Assembly: GCF_900177535.1 (NCBI RefSeq)
Contig: NZ_FXAJ01000004.1
Span: 124,001-188,000, forward strand
Source of the DNA: Priestia filamentosa
GTDB taxonomy: Bacteria > Bacillota > Bacilli > Bacillales > Bacillaceae_H
Direction of reading: 5' to 3'
Length of the DNA: 64,000 bases
In this document: positions 55,734-64,000 of the stretch, one piece after another
Layout of the letters: each line of letters opens with the position of its first letter
How positions within the stretch are numbered: the stretch's first letter is position 1
Notes under the pieces: model-generated
Told to the model about the DNA's origin: nothing
Database searches by the model: none
The model's input: only the letters and a program-made list of their open reading frames with translations
Program-made: the position numbers and the translations under genes

Positions 55734-56411
55734 ATGGAAATAGAACGCATAAATGAAAATACAGTAAAATTTTACGTTTCCTATATTGATATAGAAGAAA
55801 GAGGCTTCGATCGAAATGAAATTTGGTTTAGTCGCGAACGAAGTGAAGAACTCTTTTGGGATATGATGGATGAAGTTCATCACAAAGAGGAGTTTACAAT
55901 TGAAGGTCCTCTTTGGATTCAAGTGCAAGCAATGGATAAAGGAATCGAGGTTGTCGTTACACGAGCAAGTCTTTCTAAAGATGGTCAAAAATTTGAAGTC
56001 CCTGTTGGGGAAGACAAAAAAATTGATATTCCTGTTGATGAAAAGTTGGAATCCTTGCTTGATGATCATAATATAAGTGAAGTTGCTGAAGATGAAAATG
56101 ATGAAGAATCCCTTCAGTTTGTACTTCATTTTAAAGATTTTGAAGATCTAATTTCTTTAAGTCATCGTATTCAGCTTCCCGAAATTCCGAACAATTTATA
56201 TGCTTTCGAAAATCGTTACTACTTATACGTAGAGTTTTTCAACTGCCAAGATGACATTGAAAAGTTAGACGATATTCTTAGCATTTTGCTTGAATATAGT
56301 GAAGAATCAAGAACAACTGTTCATCATCTTGAAGAGTACGGTAAGCTTGTTATGAAAGAGAATGCACTAGAAGAAGTAAAAAAACATTTCCCACTTCTTG
56401 CAAATTCTTAA
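55734..56411 (+). CDS. mecA: Adaptor protein MecA
   Basis: A 225-residue ClpC adaptor. The N-terminal domain (MEIERINENTVKFYVSYIDI) binds substrates such as ComK; an acidic linker (EDENDEESLQ near 121) leads to the C-terminal ClpC-binding domain (LYAFENRYYLYVEFFNCQDD). MecA targets ComK to ClpCP and so limits competence. GGGAGAGAG precedes ATG. Same position as in B. subtilis. Confidence 0.94.
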   Translation: MEIERINENTVKFYVSYIDIEERGFDRNEIWFSRERSEELFWDMMDEVHHKEEFTIEGPLWIQVQAMDKGIEVVVTRASLSKDGQKFEVPVGEDKKIDIPVDEKLESLLDDHNISEVAEDENDEESLQFVLHFKDFEDLISLSHRIQLPEIPNNLYAFENRYYLYVEFFNCQDDIEKLDDILSILLEYSEESRTTVHHLEEYGKLVMKENALEEVKKHFPLLANS

Positions 56412-56462
56412 CTTTTAGTTTTGAGCTTGAAGGTTGTGCGATATATATAATATGTGGAGAAT

Positions 56463-56502
56463 GAGTCGTTGCCTTGTTGTGGTAACGACTTTCTGTTTTT
56501 TC
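56463..56502 (+). terminator. Terminator of mecA
   Basis: Stem GTCGTTGCC (56465-56473)/GGTAACGAC (56481-56489) with one G-T pair, followed by a T-rich stretch. Confidence 0.8.
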
Positions 56503-56529
56503 ACAATATAAAATGAAATAGGTGCATAT

Positions 56530-58038
56530 TTGTTGAAGAACGGAATTAAGCTTATTTTATTTGTTTTCGTTACCGTCTCCTTCGTTCTATTAACTGAACG
56601 TTTATGGAACAGTACACTGCTTGGCATCTTGAGCGTTCTTATGACAATAAGCGTTATTTTCATTAGCATCCTTATTTCTTTAGAAAATCGCCATCCTAAC
56701 CAGACGCTTACTTGGCTCGTTGTTCTTGGAAGTTTCCCACTTTTTGGCTTCATTTTTTATATATTTTTTGGACGTAACGTTCGGAAACGAAGACTTTTCG
56801 AAAAGAAAGGGAAGTTAGATGAAAAAGTTCTCAAAGAACAAGAGGGAGAACTTTTTAAAGATGTTCAACATCCGTTTAATCAGCACGAAAAACGATTGTT
56901 CTATCTTGCTCATAATGTTGGTAAAAGCCCAATTTCCTTTAAAACTGAAACGGAAACATTAACAAATGGAACAGAAACGTTTGCTACCATTATAAACGCT
57001 TTGTATAGTGCAAGACATCACATTCATTTAGAATATTATATTGTAAGAAGTGATAAGTTAGGAAATCAGATTAAAGAAATTCTCATTGAAAAAGCTTTGC
57101 AAGGTGTGAAAGTTCGTTTTTTATACGATGCAGTAGGAAGTTTTAAACTGAAAAAAAAGTATATAAAAGAGCTTGTAAAGGCAGGAGTAGAAATGGTTCC
57201 TTTTCTGCCTGTTACTTTCCCGTTGCTAACAAGCAAAGTGAATTTTAGAAACCATCGTAAGTTAATTATTGTAGACGGCTCTATTGGTTTTGTTGGTGGA
57301 TTGAATATTGGAGAAGAGTATCTTGGACATAGCAGGCATTATGGATTTTGGCGTGACACCCATTTGAAAATAAGAGGAGAAGGTGTTCGTTCTCTTCAGC
57401 TTACCTTTTTACAGGACTGGTATTACATGACAGGAGAGGATTTGTTGAACTCTATGTATCTTTTTTCAACACTTCCTGATGTGAAAAAAGACGGTGGTGT
57501 CCAAATTATTGCTGGAGGTCCTGATAGAGAATTTCAAGTGATTAAGCAGCTTTTTTTCTCTATGATTACAACAGCAAGAGAGTCTGTTTGGATTGCATCT
57601 CCTTATTTTATTCCTGATGAAGATATTGTGACTGCTTTAAAAGTCGCTTCTTTGAGCGGTGTTGACGTGCGAATTTTAACTCCGAAACGGCCTGATAAAA
57701 AGATTGTTTTTTATGCTTCTCGGTCTTACTTTCCTGAGTTGATGGGAGCTGGAGTGAAAATATATGAATATGAAAAAGGTTTTTTACACAGCAAAATTAT
57801 TATCGTAGATCATGAAATAGCTTCCATTGGGACAGCTAATATGGATATGAGGAGCTTTCATCTGAATTTTGAAGTTAATGCTTTTCTTTATAAAACGGGA
57901 AGCACCCAGAAACTTGTGTATGCTTTTTTAGAAGATTTTGAGGATGCGAATCATCTAGAAAGTAAGCAATTTGCTCAAAGGTCTTTAGCCATTCGTCTTA
58001 TAGAATCAGCGTGTAGACTCCTATCTCCTCTTTTATAA
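56530..58038 (+). CDS. cls: Cardiolipin synthase
   Basis: A 502-residue membrane phosphatidyltransferase. Two to three N-terminal membrane segments are followed by two PLD/HKD motifs: HRKLIIVDGSIGFVGGLNIG near 240 and HSKIIIVDHEIASIGTANMD near 421. It condenses two phosphatidylglycerols to cardiolipin. The start is a TTG: 56530 or the adjacent TTG at 56533, after AGGTG; the second has better spacing. This gene is not between mecA and coiA in B. subtilis as I recall. Confidence 0.88.
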   Translation: MLKNGIKLILFVFVTVSFVLLTERLWNSTLLGILSVLMTISVIFISILISLENRHPNQTLTWLVVLGSFPLFGFIFYIFFGRNVRKRRLFEKKGKLDEKVLKEQEGELFKDVQHPFNQHEKRLFYLAHNVGKSPISFKTETETLTNGTETFATIINALYSARHHIHLEYYIVRSDKLGNQIKEILIEKALQGVKVRFLYDAVGSFKLKKKYIKELVKAGVEMVPFLPVTFPLLTSKVNFRNHRKLIIVDGSIGFVGGLNIGEEYLGHSRHYGFWRDTHLKIRGEGVRSLQLTFLQDWYYMTGEDLLNSMYLFSTLPDVKKDGGVQIIAGGPDREFQVIKQLFFSMITTARESVWIASPYFIPDEDIVTALKVASLSGVDVRILTPKRPDKKIVFYASRSYFPELMGAGVKIYEYEKGFLHSKIIIVDHEIASIGTANMDMRSFHLNFEVNAFLYKTGSTQKLVYAFLEDFEDANHLESKQFAQRSLAIRLIESACRLLSPLL

Positions 58039-58063
58039 AGTTCTCTTATTGAGAACTTTTTTT
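58037..58063 (+). terminator. Terminator of cls
   Basis: AGTTCTC/GAGAACT stem, five-base loop, T7. Confidence 0.85.
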
Positions 58064-58142
58064 ATGGGAAAAAGGATTTTAGAAAATGTTGTCGAATAAT
58101 GACTCGTACTCTAAAAAAACAAAAAGGGGAGGTTTTAAAATT

Positions 58143-59330
58143 TTGCTTGTTGCTCAAACTGAAACAGGTCAAAAGATTACTTTGTTAGAACGCTATTCAT
58201 ATGATTATTATCAAGCCCTAAAGGAAACAAAGTTTTACTGTCCAATTTGTAAAGGAAAGCTTATATTGAAAGTAGGGGTGAAAAACATTGCTCACTTTGC
58301 TCACGAACCGCAATCATCATGTGCCTGCGAATATGAAAGAGAAACACCTTATCATTTAGAGGGGAAAAAAGGCCTCTACAGATGGCTCGAAAAACAAACA
58401 AAAGTAAAAATGGAAGAATATTTGCCTTCTATATCACAGCGTCCTGATCTTTTTTTACCTGCTTCTCATATCGCTATTGAATTTCAATGTTCAGCTCTTT
58501 CGCTTGAAGCACTTCGAAAGCGAAATAAAGGCTATTACCGTTTAAATGTTACGCCTCTTTGGATCTTAAGTGCGAAACGTTTTAGAAGAAATACAAAAGG
58601 AAGTCTGAAGGTATCCTATAATGAATGGAAGTTTCTTCAACCCCCAGTTTCTCATTCATCTCCCTATCTCCTCTATTATTGTCCGAATTTTTCCCGTTTT
58701 ACTATCGTTAGCGATATTATAGCTTTCTCCCCGACATCTGTATTTGCCACTGTTTCTTACTACAGCACAGCTTCCTTATCTCTCCACTCTCTTTTTCATC
58801 CCCGTTACTCAAAAGCTTCTTTCTTTGTGCCTTGGGTTATTAAAAAAGGAGAATGGAGAATGAAATACGCCTTATATCCGAAAAATCCGTACGCCCCTCT
58901 TTTAAAACTTCTCTATACTAACCATATTCCTCCTTCTCATTTTCCTAGTGAGGCCGGTCTGCCTGTAAAAAGTGGTTATTTCATTGAGAGCCATTCTTGT
59001 GTGTGGCAACTTTATATATTACTTGATCATTTTCTACCTCAAAAAAGAAATTGTATTATCCACTATGAAACCATTCTCAAGCAGTTTAAAAGAAGGATAC
59101 AAAGTCGACATGTAAAATTACGAGAACTTCCGATGATAACAAAAGGAAGCTTTGAAGACGCTTTGAAAGAATATTTAAGGTTGCTTAGTACTGTTGGATT
59201 TATTACTGAGATAGAAACCAATTGCTTTTTAATCAACAGAATGTGGACAACAATGCCTATACACAAGCATCCAATTGATGGGGACTATCAAATTATGAAT
59301 AAACTCCAACTCAAACAGCAAAAAGGATGA
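58143..59330 (+). CDS. coiA: Competence protein CoiA
   Basis: A 395-residue protein of the CoiA family. The N-terminal zinc-finger-like part CPICKGKLILKVGVKNIAHF near 29 is followed by a nuclease-like domain with SQRPDLFL and IAIEFQCSALSLEALRKRNK, the D...E-x-Q core of a PD-(D/E)xK-type fold. CoiA helps recombination of incoming DNA in competent cells. The TTG at 58143 follows GGGGAGG with ten bases and fits the family start; an ATG at 58086 adds 19 residues but has a weak ribosome binding site. Confidence 0.85.
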   Translation: MLVAQTETGQKITLLERYSYDYYQALKETKFYCPICKGKLILKVGVKNIAHFAHEPQSSCACEYERETPYHLEGKKGLYRWLEKQTKVKMEEYLPSISQRPDLFLPASHIAIEFQCSALSLEALRKRNKGYYRLNVTPLWILSAKRFRRNTKGSLKVSYNEWKFLQPPVSHSSPYLLYYCPNFSRFTIVSDIIAFSPTSVFATVSYYSTASLSLHSLFHPRYSKASFFVPWVIKKGEWRMKYALYPKNPYAPLLKLLYTNHIPPSHFPSEAGLPVKSGYFIESHSCVWQLYILLDHFLPQKRNCIIHYETILKQFKRRIQSRHVKLRELPMITKGSFEDALKEYLRLLSTVGFITEIETNCFLINRMWTTMPIHKHPIDGDYQIMNKLQLKQQKG

Positions 59331-59484
59331 CAGCATAGAAAGAAAACGATACGATAAAAGGATAGGAAAAACATCCCTATGTTTGAAAAAAAGCAGGGAA
59401 GCATAGAATAAACAAAGAATTTATAAAGAAGTAGTAAATTTTTTAACAACTAAATTTGAACAATTAAGATATGGAGGGAAAATG

Positions 59485-61296
59485 ATGACAGAACAAACTA
59501 AAAAACTACCAGCACGCAGCGAAATTCCTGAGAAGGATACGTGGAGACTAGAAGATATTTTTGCAACAGATAAAGAATGGGAAAAAGAATTTGATGAAGT
59601 AAAAGAACTTATCCCATCTGTTACAGCTTATGCGGGTAAATTAGGAGAGTCATCAGAGAACCTATATAATGCTTTAAAAACACAAGATGAGGTAACACTA
59701 AGAGTAGAGAAACTGTATGCATATGCGCATATGCGCTACGACCAAGATACAACAAACAGTTTTTATCAAGGATTAAATGACAGAATTCAAAATTTATATA
59801 CGCAAGTAGCAAGTGCCTTATCATTTATGACACCAGAAATTTTAGCTATTGAAGAAGAGAAGATTTCTTCTTTCTTAGAAGAGAATGAAGCATTGCGTCT
59901 TTATAAACATGCTTTAGAAGAAATAACAAGACAGCGTCCACATGTATTATCCGCTGAAGAAGAAGCATTACTAGCTAAAGCAGGAGATGTTTTAGGGGCT
60001 TCAAGCACAACATTTGGAATGCTGAATAATGCGGATCTAGAGTTTCCAACGATTAAAGATGAAGAAGGAAACGAAGTAGAAGTAACACATGGCCGCTATA
60101 CAAGATTTTTAGAAAGTGAAGATCGTCGTGTTCGAAAAGAAGCATTTTCAGCAATGTATGATACATATGGGAAATTTAAAAATACGTTTGCAAGCACGCT
60201 ATCTGGAACAGTAAAACGTGATAATTTCAATGCGCTTGTTCGGCATTATGAGTCAGCCCGTCAAGCAGCTCTTAGTGCAAACAACATACCGGAAGAAGTA
60301 TATGATAATTTAGTAACAACAATTAATAAACATCTTCCGCTTCTTCATCGCTATACGAAGCTTCGCAAAAAAGTGTTAAACGTTGACGAGCTTCATATGT
60401 ATGATTTGTATACTCCGCTTGTTAAAGACGTTAATATGAAAGTAACGTACGAAGAAGCAAAAGAATATACGTTAAAAGGCCTCGAACCTCTTGGAGAAGA
60501 GTATAAAAGCGTACTTGAAGAAGGATTTAACAATCGCTGGGTTGATGTGCATGAAAACAAAGGAAAACGCAGTGGAGCCTATTCTTCTGGTTCATATGGC
60601 ACAAACCCTTATGTACTCATGAACTGGCAGGATAATGTGAACAATTTATTTACTTTAGCACACGAATTTGGCCATTCTGTGCATAGTTACTATACAAGAA
60701 AAACGCAGCCATATCCTTATGGAGATTACTCTATCTTCGTAGCGGAAGTTGCTTCAACAACAAATGAAGCACTTTTAAATGAGTATTTATTAGAGAATTT
60801 AGAAGATGAAAAACAAAAACAATATGTGTTAAATCACTATTTAGAAGGATTCCGTGCAACTGTATTCCGTCAAACAATGTTTGCGGAATTTGAACATGAT
60901 ATTCATGTGAAAGCGCAAAACGGCGAACCGTTAACACCTGAACTTCTTTCTAAAACATACTATGATTTGAATAAGAAGTATTTTGGGGAAGATATGGTGA
61001 TTGATGAAGACATTAGTTTAGAATGGGCACGTATTCCTCATTTTTACTATAATTACTACGTTTATCAATATGCAACAGGTTTCAGTGCTGCAACAGCTTT
61101 AAGTAAACAGATCTTAGAAGAAGGAGAGCCAGCTGTTGAACGCTATCTAGAGTTCTTAAAGGCTGGAAGTTCTGATTATCCAATTAACGTATTGAAAAAA
61201 GCAGGCGTAGATATGACAAGTGCAAAACCAATTGAAGAAGCTTTAAAAGTATTTGAAGAAAAACTTGATGAAATGGAAAAACTTCTAAATCAATAA
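59485..61296 (+). CDS. pepF: Oligoendopeptidase F
   Basis: A 603-residue M3 family zinc peptidase. HEFGHSVHSYYT near residue 393 gives HExxH, with the third ligand Glu in FVAEVASTTNEALL near 420, and YQYATGFSAATAL near 540 in the substrate region. It cleaves oligopeptides in the cytosol, complementing Opp import. Two ATGs (59482, 59485) follow GGAGGG; the second is better spaced. In B. subtilis it is called YjbG/PepF. Confidence 0.93.
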   Translation: MTEQTKKLPARSEIPEKDTWRLEDIFATDKEWEKEFDEVKELIPSVTAYAGKLGESSENLYNALKTQDEVTLRVEKLYAYAHMRYDQDTTNSFYQGLNDRIQNLYTQVASALSFMTPEILAIEEEKISSFLEENEALRLYKHALEEITRQRPHVLSAEEEALLAKAGDVLGASSTTFGMLNNADLEFPTIKDEEGNEVEVTHGRYTRFLESEDRRVRKEAFSAMYDTYGKFKNTFASTLSGTVKRDNFNALVRHYESARQAALSANNIPEEVYDNLVTTINKHLPLLHRYTKLRKKVLNVDELHMYDLYTPLVKDVNMKVTYEEAKEYTLKGLEPLGEEYKSVLEEGFNNRWVDVHENKGKRSGAYSSGSYGTNPYVLMNWQDNVNNLFTLAHEFGHSVHSYYTRKTQPYPYGDYSIFVAEVASTTNEALLNEYLLENLEDEKQKQYVLNHYLEGFRATVFRQTMFAEFEHDIHVKAQNGEPLTPELLSKTYYDLNKKYFGEDMVIDEDISLEWARIPHFYYNYYVYQYATGFSAATALSKQILEEGEPAVERYLEFLKAGSSDYPINVLKKAGVDMTSAKPIEEALKVFEEKLDEMEKLLNQ

Positions 61297-61298
61297 GA

Positions 61299-61330
61299 AG
61301 AAAGGCAGGAGATTATTTCCTGCCTTTTTC
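61299..61330 (+). terminator. Terminator of pepF
   Basis: AAAGGCAGG (61301-61309) pairs with CCTGCCTTT (61319-61327), nine-base loop, T5. Confidence 0.88.
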
Positions 61331-61506
61331 TATTTGAATCCTGAAAAGCGCTTTCGGTTATTAAGATAGGAGAAGAAAGCTAAAATAACAAGGAAAAAAA
61401 GAGGCGCAGCAATAAGCAAAGAAACAAGGTTTAATAAAGAAAGACCATAGAACAGGAACGAGCAAAAGGCAGTGAAAAAAAGCAAAAGTGGATAAAGTTT
61501 TTTCAT
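61330..61506 (-). CDS. Small membrane protein at the YizD position
   Basis: A 58-residue protein with two hydrophobic segments (KKLYPLLLFFTAFCSFLFYG and LLNLVSLLIAAPLFFLVILA) and a basic C-terminus (NNRKRFSGFK). It has AAAGGAG and six bases before the ATG. It is convergent with pepF and divergent from RoxS. By position, it would be the YizD equivalent, but the sequence relation is unproven. It is just under usual length cut-offs. Confidence 0.65.
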   Translation of the reverse strand: MKKLYPLLLFFTAFCSFLFYGLSLLNLVSLLIAAPLFFLVILAFFSYLNNRKRFSGFK

Positions 61507-61608
61507 GTTTTTCTCCTTTCTGTACTTTTGCTACTATATATATGAAGAAGAAATCATAACATCCGTATTAAAAAGTTTGACAAAAATGTGAAATGAAATA
61601 CAAAGTAC

Positions 61609-61638
61609 TTGTCAGCACTAGATAATATTTGCTATATT
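61609..61638 (+). promoter_or_regulatory. Promoter of roxS
   Basis: TTGTCA (61609-61614), 18-base spacer, TATATT (61633-61638). Start predicted near 61645. Confidence 0.7.
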
Positions 61639-61643
61639 ATAGA

Positions 61644-61659
61644 TGTGAAATTAATCACA
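61644..61659. promoter_or_regulatory. Rex-type operator at the roxS start
   Basis: TGTGAAATTAATCACA is a perfect inverted repeat fitting the core of the Rex motif TTGTGAAWWWWTTCACAA and covers the start point. In B. subtilis Rex represses roxS when NAD+ is high, and the same layout is seen here. Confidence 0.75.
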
Positions 61660-61760
61660 AACATATACCCCTTTGTTTGACCGTGAAAAATTTCTCCCAT
61701 CCCCTTGTTGTCTTAATGACAACGAGAAAGACCCAGCAAATTTGCTGGGTCTTTCTTTTG
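61645..61760 (+). ncRNA. roxS: RoxS/RsaE family small regulatory RNA
   Basis: The transcript of about 116 bases starts GTGAAATTAATCACAAACAT and carries two C-rich single-stranded motifs, ACCCC (61667-61671) and CTCCCATCCCC (61694-61704), between GTTTG and GTGAAAAATT blocks; these are the conserved parts of RsaE (Staphylococcus) and RoxS (B. subtilis). The C-rich loops pair with Shine-Dalgarno regions of central-metabolism mRNAs. It ends in a strong terminator. The locus between the small membrane protein and yjbH matches the known roxS position. Known control: ResD activation and Rex repression. Confidence 0.88.
61727..61760. terminator. Terminator of roxS, also facing yjbH
   Basis: Perfect palindrome AAAGACCCAGCAAATTTGCT(GGGTCTTT) (61727-61754) followed by CTTTTG. 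Confidence 0.9.
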
Positions 61761-61792
61761 TTTAAAAAAGATATAAGGACTGTTTTAGATGA

Positions 61793-62674
61793 TTAAATAA
61801 TATAGCGCCAAAATGTTCCATGTTTGACAGGGACTTTTTCAACACGCTGTTGAAGCTGAAGTTTTTTTAGCACTTTTTCAGCTTGTTCGATTGATAAATC
61901 ATAAACAACTGCAACTTCTTTTGTGGCCACAAATGTATAATATTCTAAAAAGATTTCAAGCGGTGGCAGTGGAGAAGGATCAGGCACTTCTTTTAACATT
62001 TCAAATAAAATGTTTTTAAATAATTCATAATCATAGTATCCAGAAACTTTAATTCCTTCATCCTCAATATTTTCGTTAAAGAACACAAGTGTTGGACTTT
62101 GATCAACGTCCATTTCATACATAATCTTTGCATCACATTGGAAAGCTTTTGCAGAGCTTTCGCTTAATAAGTCTTTTTTAAATTCTTCGACATCAAGTCC
62201 TACTTGTGCGGCAAGGTCAAGCAGTACATCTGGGTCTGTAACATTTTGTTTTTCAAGAAAAAGCGTTTCTTGCATTGCTCTTAAAAACCGTATACCATGC
62301 TGTTTTCCTTGAAGCCACGCTGACTTAATAGCAATTGAAGCTGCATGTGGAGTAGAGATTGGATTTTCTAGCCACAAGCTTCCATCACAGGACATTCCAG
62401 AACGACTCCCTGTTTTTTCCCAAACTTGCGCCATTTTTTCAGGCTTTGCTTTTTTTAACGTATTCAGACTCGTTAACTGAGCAGATAAAACATGTTTAAG
62501 ACTAAAATACTCTCCGTATTCAATTTGAAGTTTTTTAACAATCGGCTCAAGTGCCCAACATTCTGGACAAAGTGGATCAACAAAAAAGTAGACTTCGACC
62601 GGCTTTTTGTTTGATCCTCTGCAAAGGTGTTGTAAAGAGAACGCCTTTCTTTTTTCACATTGTTTATTGTTCAA
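61793..62674 (-). CDS. spxH: ClpXP adaptor protein SpxH (YjbH)
   Basis: A 293-residue thioredoxin/DsbA-like protein. The [20 protein letters not shown] motif has C36-x-x-C39, an N-terminal Cys/His-rich stretch (CEKRK...HLCRG), and a C-terminal helical domain. It binds Spx and delivers it to ClpXP; thiol stress inactivates it. The start is TTG at 62672-62674, overlapping the yjbI stop (TTGA). Its substrate Spx is encoded in the same window. Confidence 0.9.
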   Translation of the reverse strand: MNNKQCEKRKAFSLQHLCRGSNKKPVEVYFFVDPLCPECWALEPIVKKLQIEYGEYFSLKHVLSAQLTSLNTLKKAKPEKMAQVWEKTGSRSGMSCDGSLWLENPISTPHAASIAIKSAWLQGKQHGIRFLRAMQETLFLEKQNVTDPDVLLDLAAQVGLDVEEFKKDLLSESSAKAFQCDAKIMYEMDVDQSPTLVFFNENIEDEGIKVSGYYDYELFKNILFEMLKEVPDPSPLPPLEIFLEYYTFVATKEVAVVYDLSIEQAEKVLKKLQLQQRVEKVPVKHGTFWRYII

Positions 62675-63072
62675 GGTAATACGCCTTCTTCATCTGGAGT
62701 ATTCACCATATGCTGAGCAGTGAGCGTGAGCCGATGAAAAATTTGGGTTCGCAACATACCGTTAAGTCCTACTTCATCCATTGCGTCACTCATACAGGAG
62801 AGCCAAGCCTTTGCTCGCGCTGGCGTGATTTCAAAAGGCAAGTGCCGAGCCCTTAACATTGGATGTCCATGTTCGTTTGTGTAATCGGAAGGCCCTCCTA
62901 AATACTGTGTTAAAAACTGTTTTTGTTTTCGAGCTGTTTCAGTTAAATCGTCTGGAAAAATTGGAGCTAAGTCTGGATGGTTTCCTACTCTCTTATAAAA
63001 AGCTTCTACAAGGTCAGAAATCATGTGTTCACCCCCGATAGCTTCATAAGGCGTCATATCTCTTTTTTCCAT
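62671..63072 (-). CDS. yjbI: Truncated haemoglobin YjbI
   Basis: A 133-residue group II (trHbO) truncated globin: [20 protein letters not shown] near the start, [20 protein letters not shown] with the proximal His region near 65-73, and [20 protein letters not shown] following. In B. subtilis it lies in the yjbIH operon and may detoxify peroxide or support thiol stress. The start at 63072 is preferred because AGGAG is eight bases upstream, versus two for the ATG at 63078. Confidence 0.9.
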   Translation of the reverse strand: MEKRDMTPYEAIGGEHMISDLVEAFYKRVGNHPDLAPIFPDDLTETARKQKQFLTQYLGGPSDYTNEHGHPMLRARHLPFEITPARAKAWLSCMSDAMDEVGLNGMLRTQIFHRLTLTAQHMVNTPDEEGVLP

Positions 63073-63283
63073 TGTCATAACTCCTTTATAAAAAATCTCT
63101 ATTCAAACATAAAATTGTGAATAAATCCAAAATAGCTTTGTTTAGGTTATGTCCGCTTTCGTTAATATATTGCCAAAAACTTAATGATTCTACTATAGCA
63201 ATAACAGTCAGAAACAACGGTTTACTTTGTTATATTGTAGCAGTCGTCTCTCTTTAACTCAAACTATCCGCCTATAAGCATCA

Positions 63284-63322
63284 TGCAAAAAAAAGCTCCT
63301 ATCTTAGACAGGAAGCCTTTAT
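63284..63322 (-). terminator. Terminator of yjbJ
   Basis: On the minus strand GGCTTCCTGTC pairs with GATAGGAGCTT (one bulge), followed by T8. Confidence 0.75.
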
Positions 63323-63957
63323 ACTTGATAATAACCCATTACTTTTTTCACATATTCTTTCGTTTCAGTAAAAGGAGGAATTCCTCCATATTTGTCTACA
63401 TTGCCAGGACCTGCATTATAGGCAGCAAGAGCAAGGGAGACATCCCCATCATATTTCTCAAGCATCTTTTTCAAATATTTTGTTCCCCCTCTTATGTTTT
63501 CAAGAGGGTTTAAAGGATTTAGTACACCTAGACTTTGTGATGTAGCTGGCATAAGCTGCATAAGGCCTAATGCTCCTGCACCGCTCTTAGCATCTTTTTT
63601 AAAATTAGATTCTTGTGTAATGACGGCTTTGATGAGTTTAGCATCTACTCCAAATTCTTCACTCGCTTTATGAATAAGGTTCATAAATGGCTCATCCCTT
63701 TTTTCTGACGCTTGTGCTTGTACAGGTGGGCTCGTCATACTCAGAGGAGAGGAAAGTGTAAGCTGATTCTGCAAAAAGGCAGTGCCAGATGAACTTTTTT
63801 CCACTTCAGGTGATGAAGCGGATGTCAGCAATACATCGCTAAGGATCGATGAAAATAGAGAGTTTAAAGATGATTCATTTGCGGGTAGTTTATTAGATGT
63901 CATCGTTTGAAAAGCCTGAAGCTGTAGAATTGCTAAATAAGATTGAATATTATTCAT
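63319..63957 (-). CDS. cwlQ: Lytic transglycosylase CwlQ (YjbJ)
   Basis: A 212-residue protein with a C-terminal SLT domain: FGVDAKLIKAVITQESNFKK with the catalytic Glu near residue 115, then SGAGALGLMQLMPATSQSLG, and LALAAYNAGPGNVDKYGG. No signal peptide is apparent; the first 80 residues are Ser/Gln-rich and low complexity. B. subtilis CwlQ is a bifunctional muramidase and lytic transglycosylase. The second of two ATGs (63957) has better spacing from AGGAG. The gene runs leftward from the window edge. Confidence 0.87.
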   Translation of the reverse strand: MNNIQSYLAILQLQAFQTMTSNKLPANESSLNSLFSSILSDVLLTSASSPEVEKSSSGTAFLQNQLTLSSPLSMTSPPVQAQASEKRDEPFMNLIHKASEEFGVDAKLIKAVITQESNFKKDAKSGAGALGLMQLMPATSQSLGVLNPLNPLENIRGGTKYLKKMLEKYDGDVSLALAAYNAGPGNVDKYGGIPPFTETKEYVKKVMGYYQV

Positions 63958-64000
63958 CATGCTCTCCTAGTTGCTTATGTTTTAAGTTGAAAAAACGCTG

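Overview
The window is ordinary chromosomal core DNA of a low-GC, endospore-forming Firmicute of the family Bacillaceae. The evidence is a complete gerP spore-coat operon, asnO, the competence genes med, comZ, mecA and coiA, spxA, FapR/CtsR/CodY-type operators and strong AGGAGG ribosome binding sites. Gene order closely follows the Bacillus subtilis 168 segment from yisB/gerP through yisK, yisN, asnO, yitS-yitT-yitU-yitW, argCJBD-carAB-argF, yjzC, yjzD, yjaU, yjaV, med, comZ, fabHA-fabF, yjaZ, yjbA, trpS, opp, yjbC, spxA, yjbE, mecA, coiA, pepF, roxS, yjbH, yjbI and yjbJ. It is not B. subtilis itself: clpB, cobT, moeA, opuC, a cardiolipin synthase and an RND efflux pair sit in the same framework. 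A Bacillus or Priestia-like species is the best guess from sequence alone. I see no prophage, insertion sequence, CRISPR array, rRNA or tRNA.

Layout. 1-7.1 kb: the tail of an HNH nuclease gene, gerPA-PF (minus strand), a DUF418 membrane protein, yisK, a DUF2777 gene and asnO. 7.1-7.6 kb: a possible decayed ORF and the opuC control region. 7.6-11 kb: the OpuC osmoprotectant ABC transporter. 11-17 kb: SDR, YajQ, DegV/YitS, YitT, an unrecognised repeat protein with a small coupled partner, a HAD phosphatase and YitW. 17-18.2 kb: moeA. 18.5-28.2 kb: arginine biosynthesis argCJBD-carAB-argF with ArgR-like boxes at argC and carA. 28.2-33 kb: a YhfK-like SDR, yjzC, cobT and clpB under a CtsR box. 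33-36.8 kb: yjzD, yjaU, yjaV, med and comZ. 37-39.4 kb: fabH-fabF behind a FapR operator. 39.5-42.6 kb: yjaZ, yjbA and trpS with a tryptophan T-box leader. 42.8-48.7 kb: oppABCDF with two CodY-like boxes in its leader. 48.8-54.6 kb: yjbC and spxA separated by a convergent RND efflux operon. 54.6-64 kb: yjbE, mecA, cls, coiA, pepF, a small membrane protein, the RoxS/RsaE small RNA, spxH (yjbH), yjbI and yjbJ.

How it works together. Several parts of one proteolysis and stress circuit are close together: Spx, its ClpXP adaptor SpxH/YjbH, the ClpC adaptor MecA (which also controls ComK), the ComK activator Med, and the ClpB disaggregase. The arginine operon makes carbamoyl phosphate and feeds it to ArgF on the same transcript path. 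OppABCDF imports peptides, including signalling peptides for competence and sporulation, and cytoplasmic PepF degrades peptides. The most rewarding non-coding element is RoxS at about 61,645-61,760, with a Rex-type operator over its start. It links NAD+/NADH state to post-transcriptional control.
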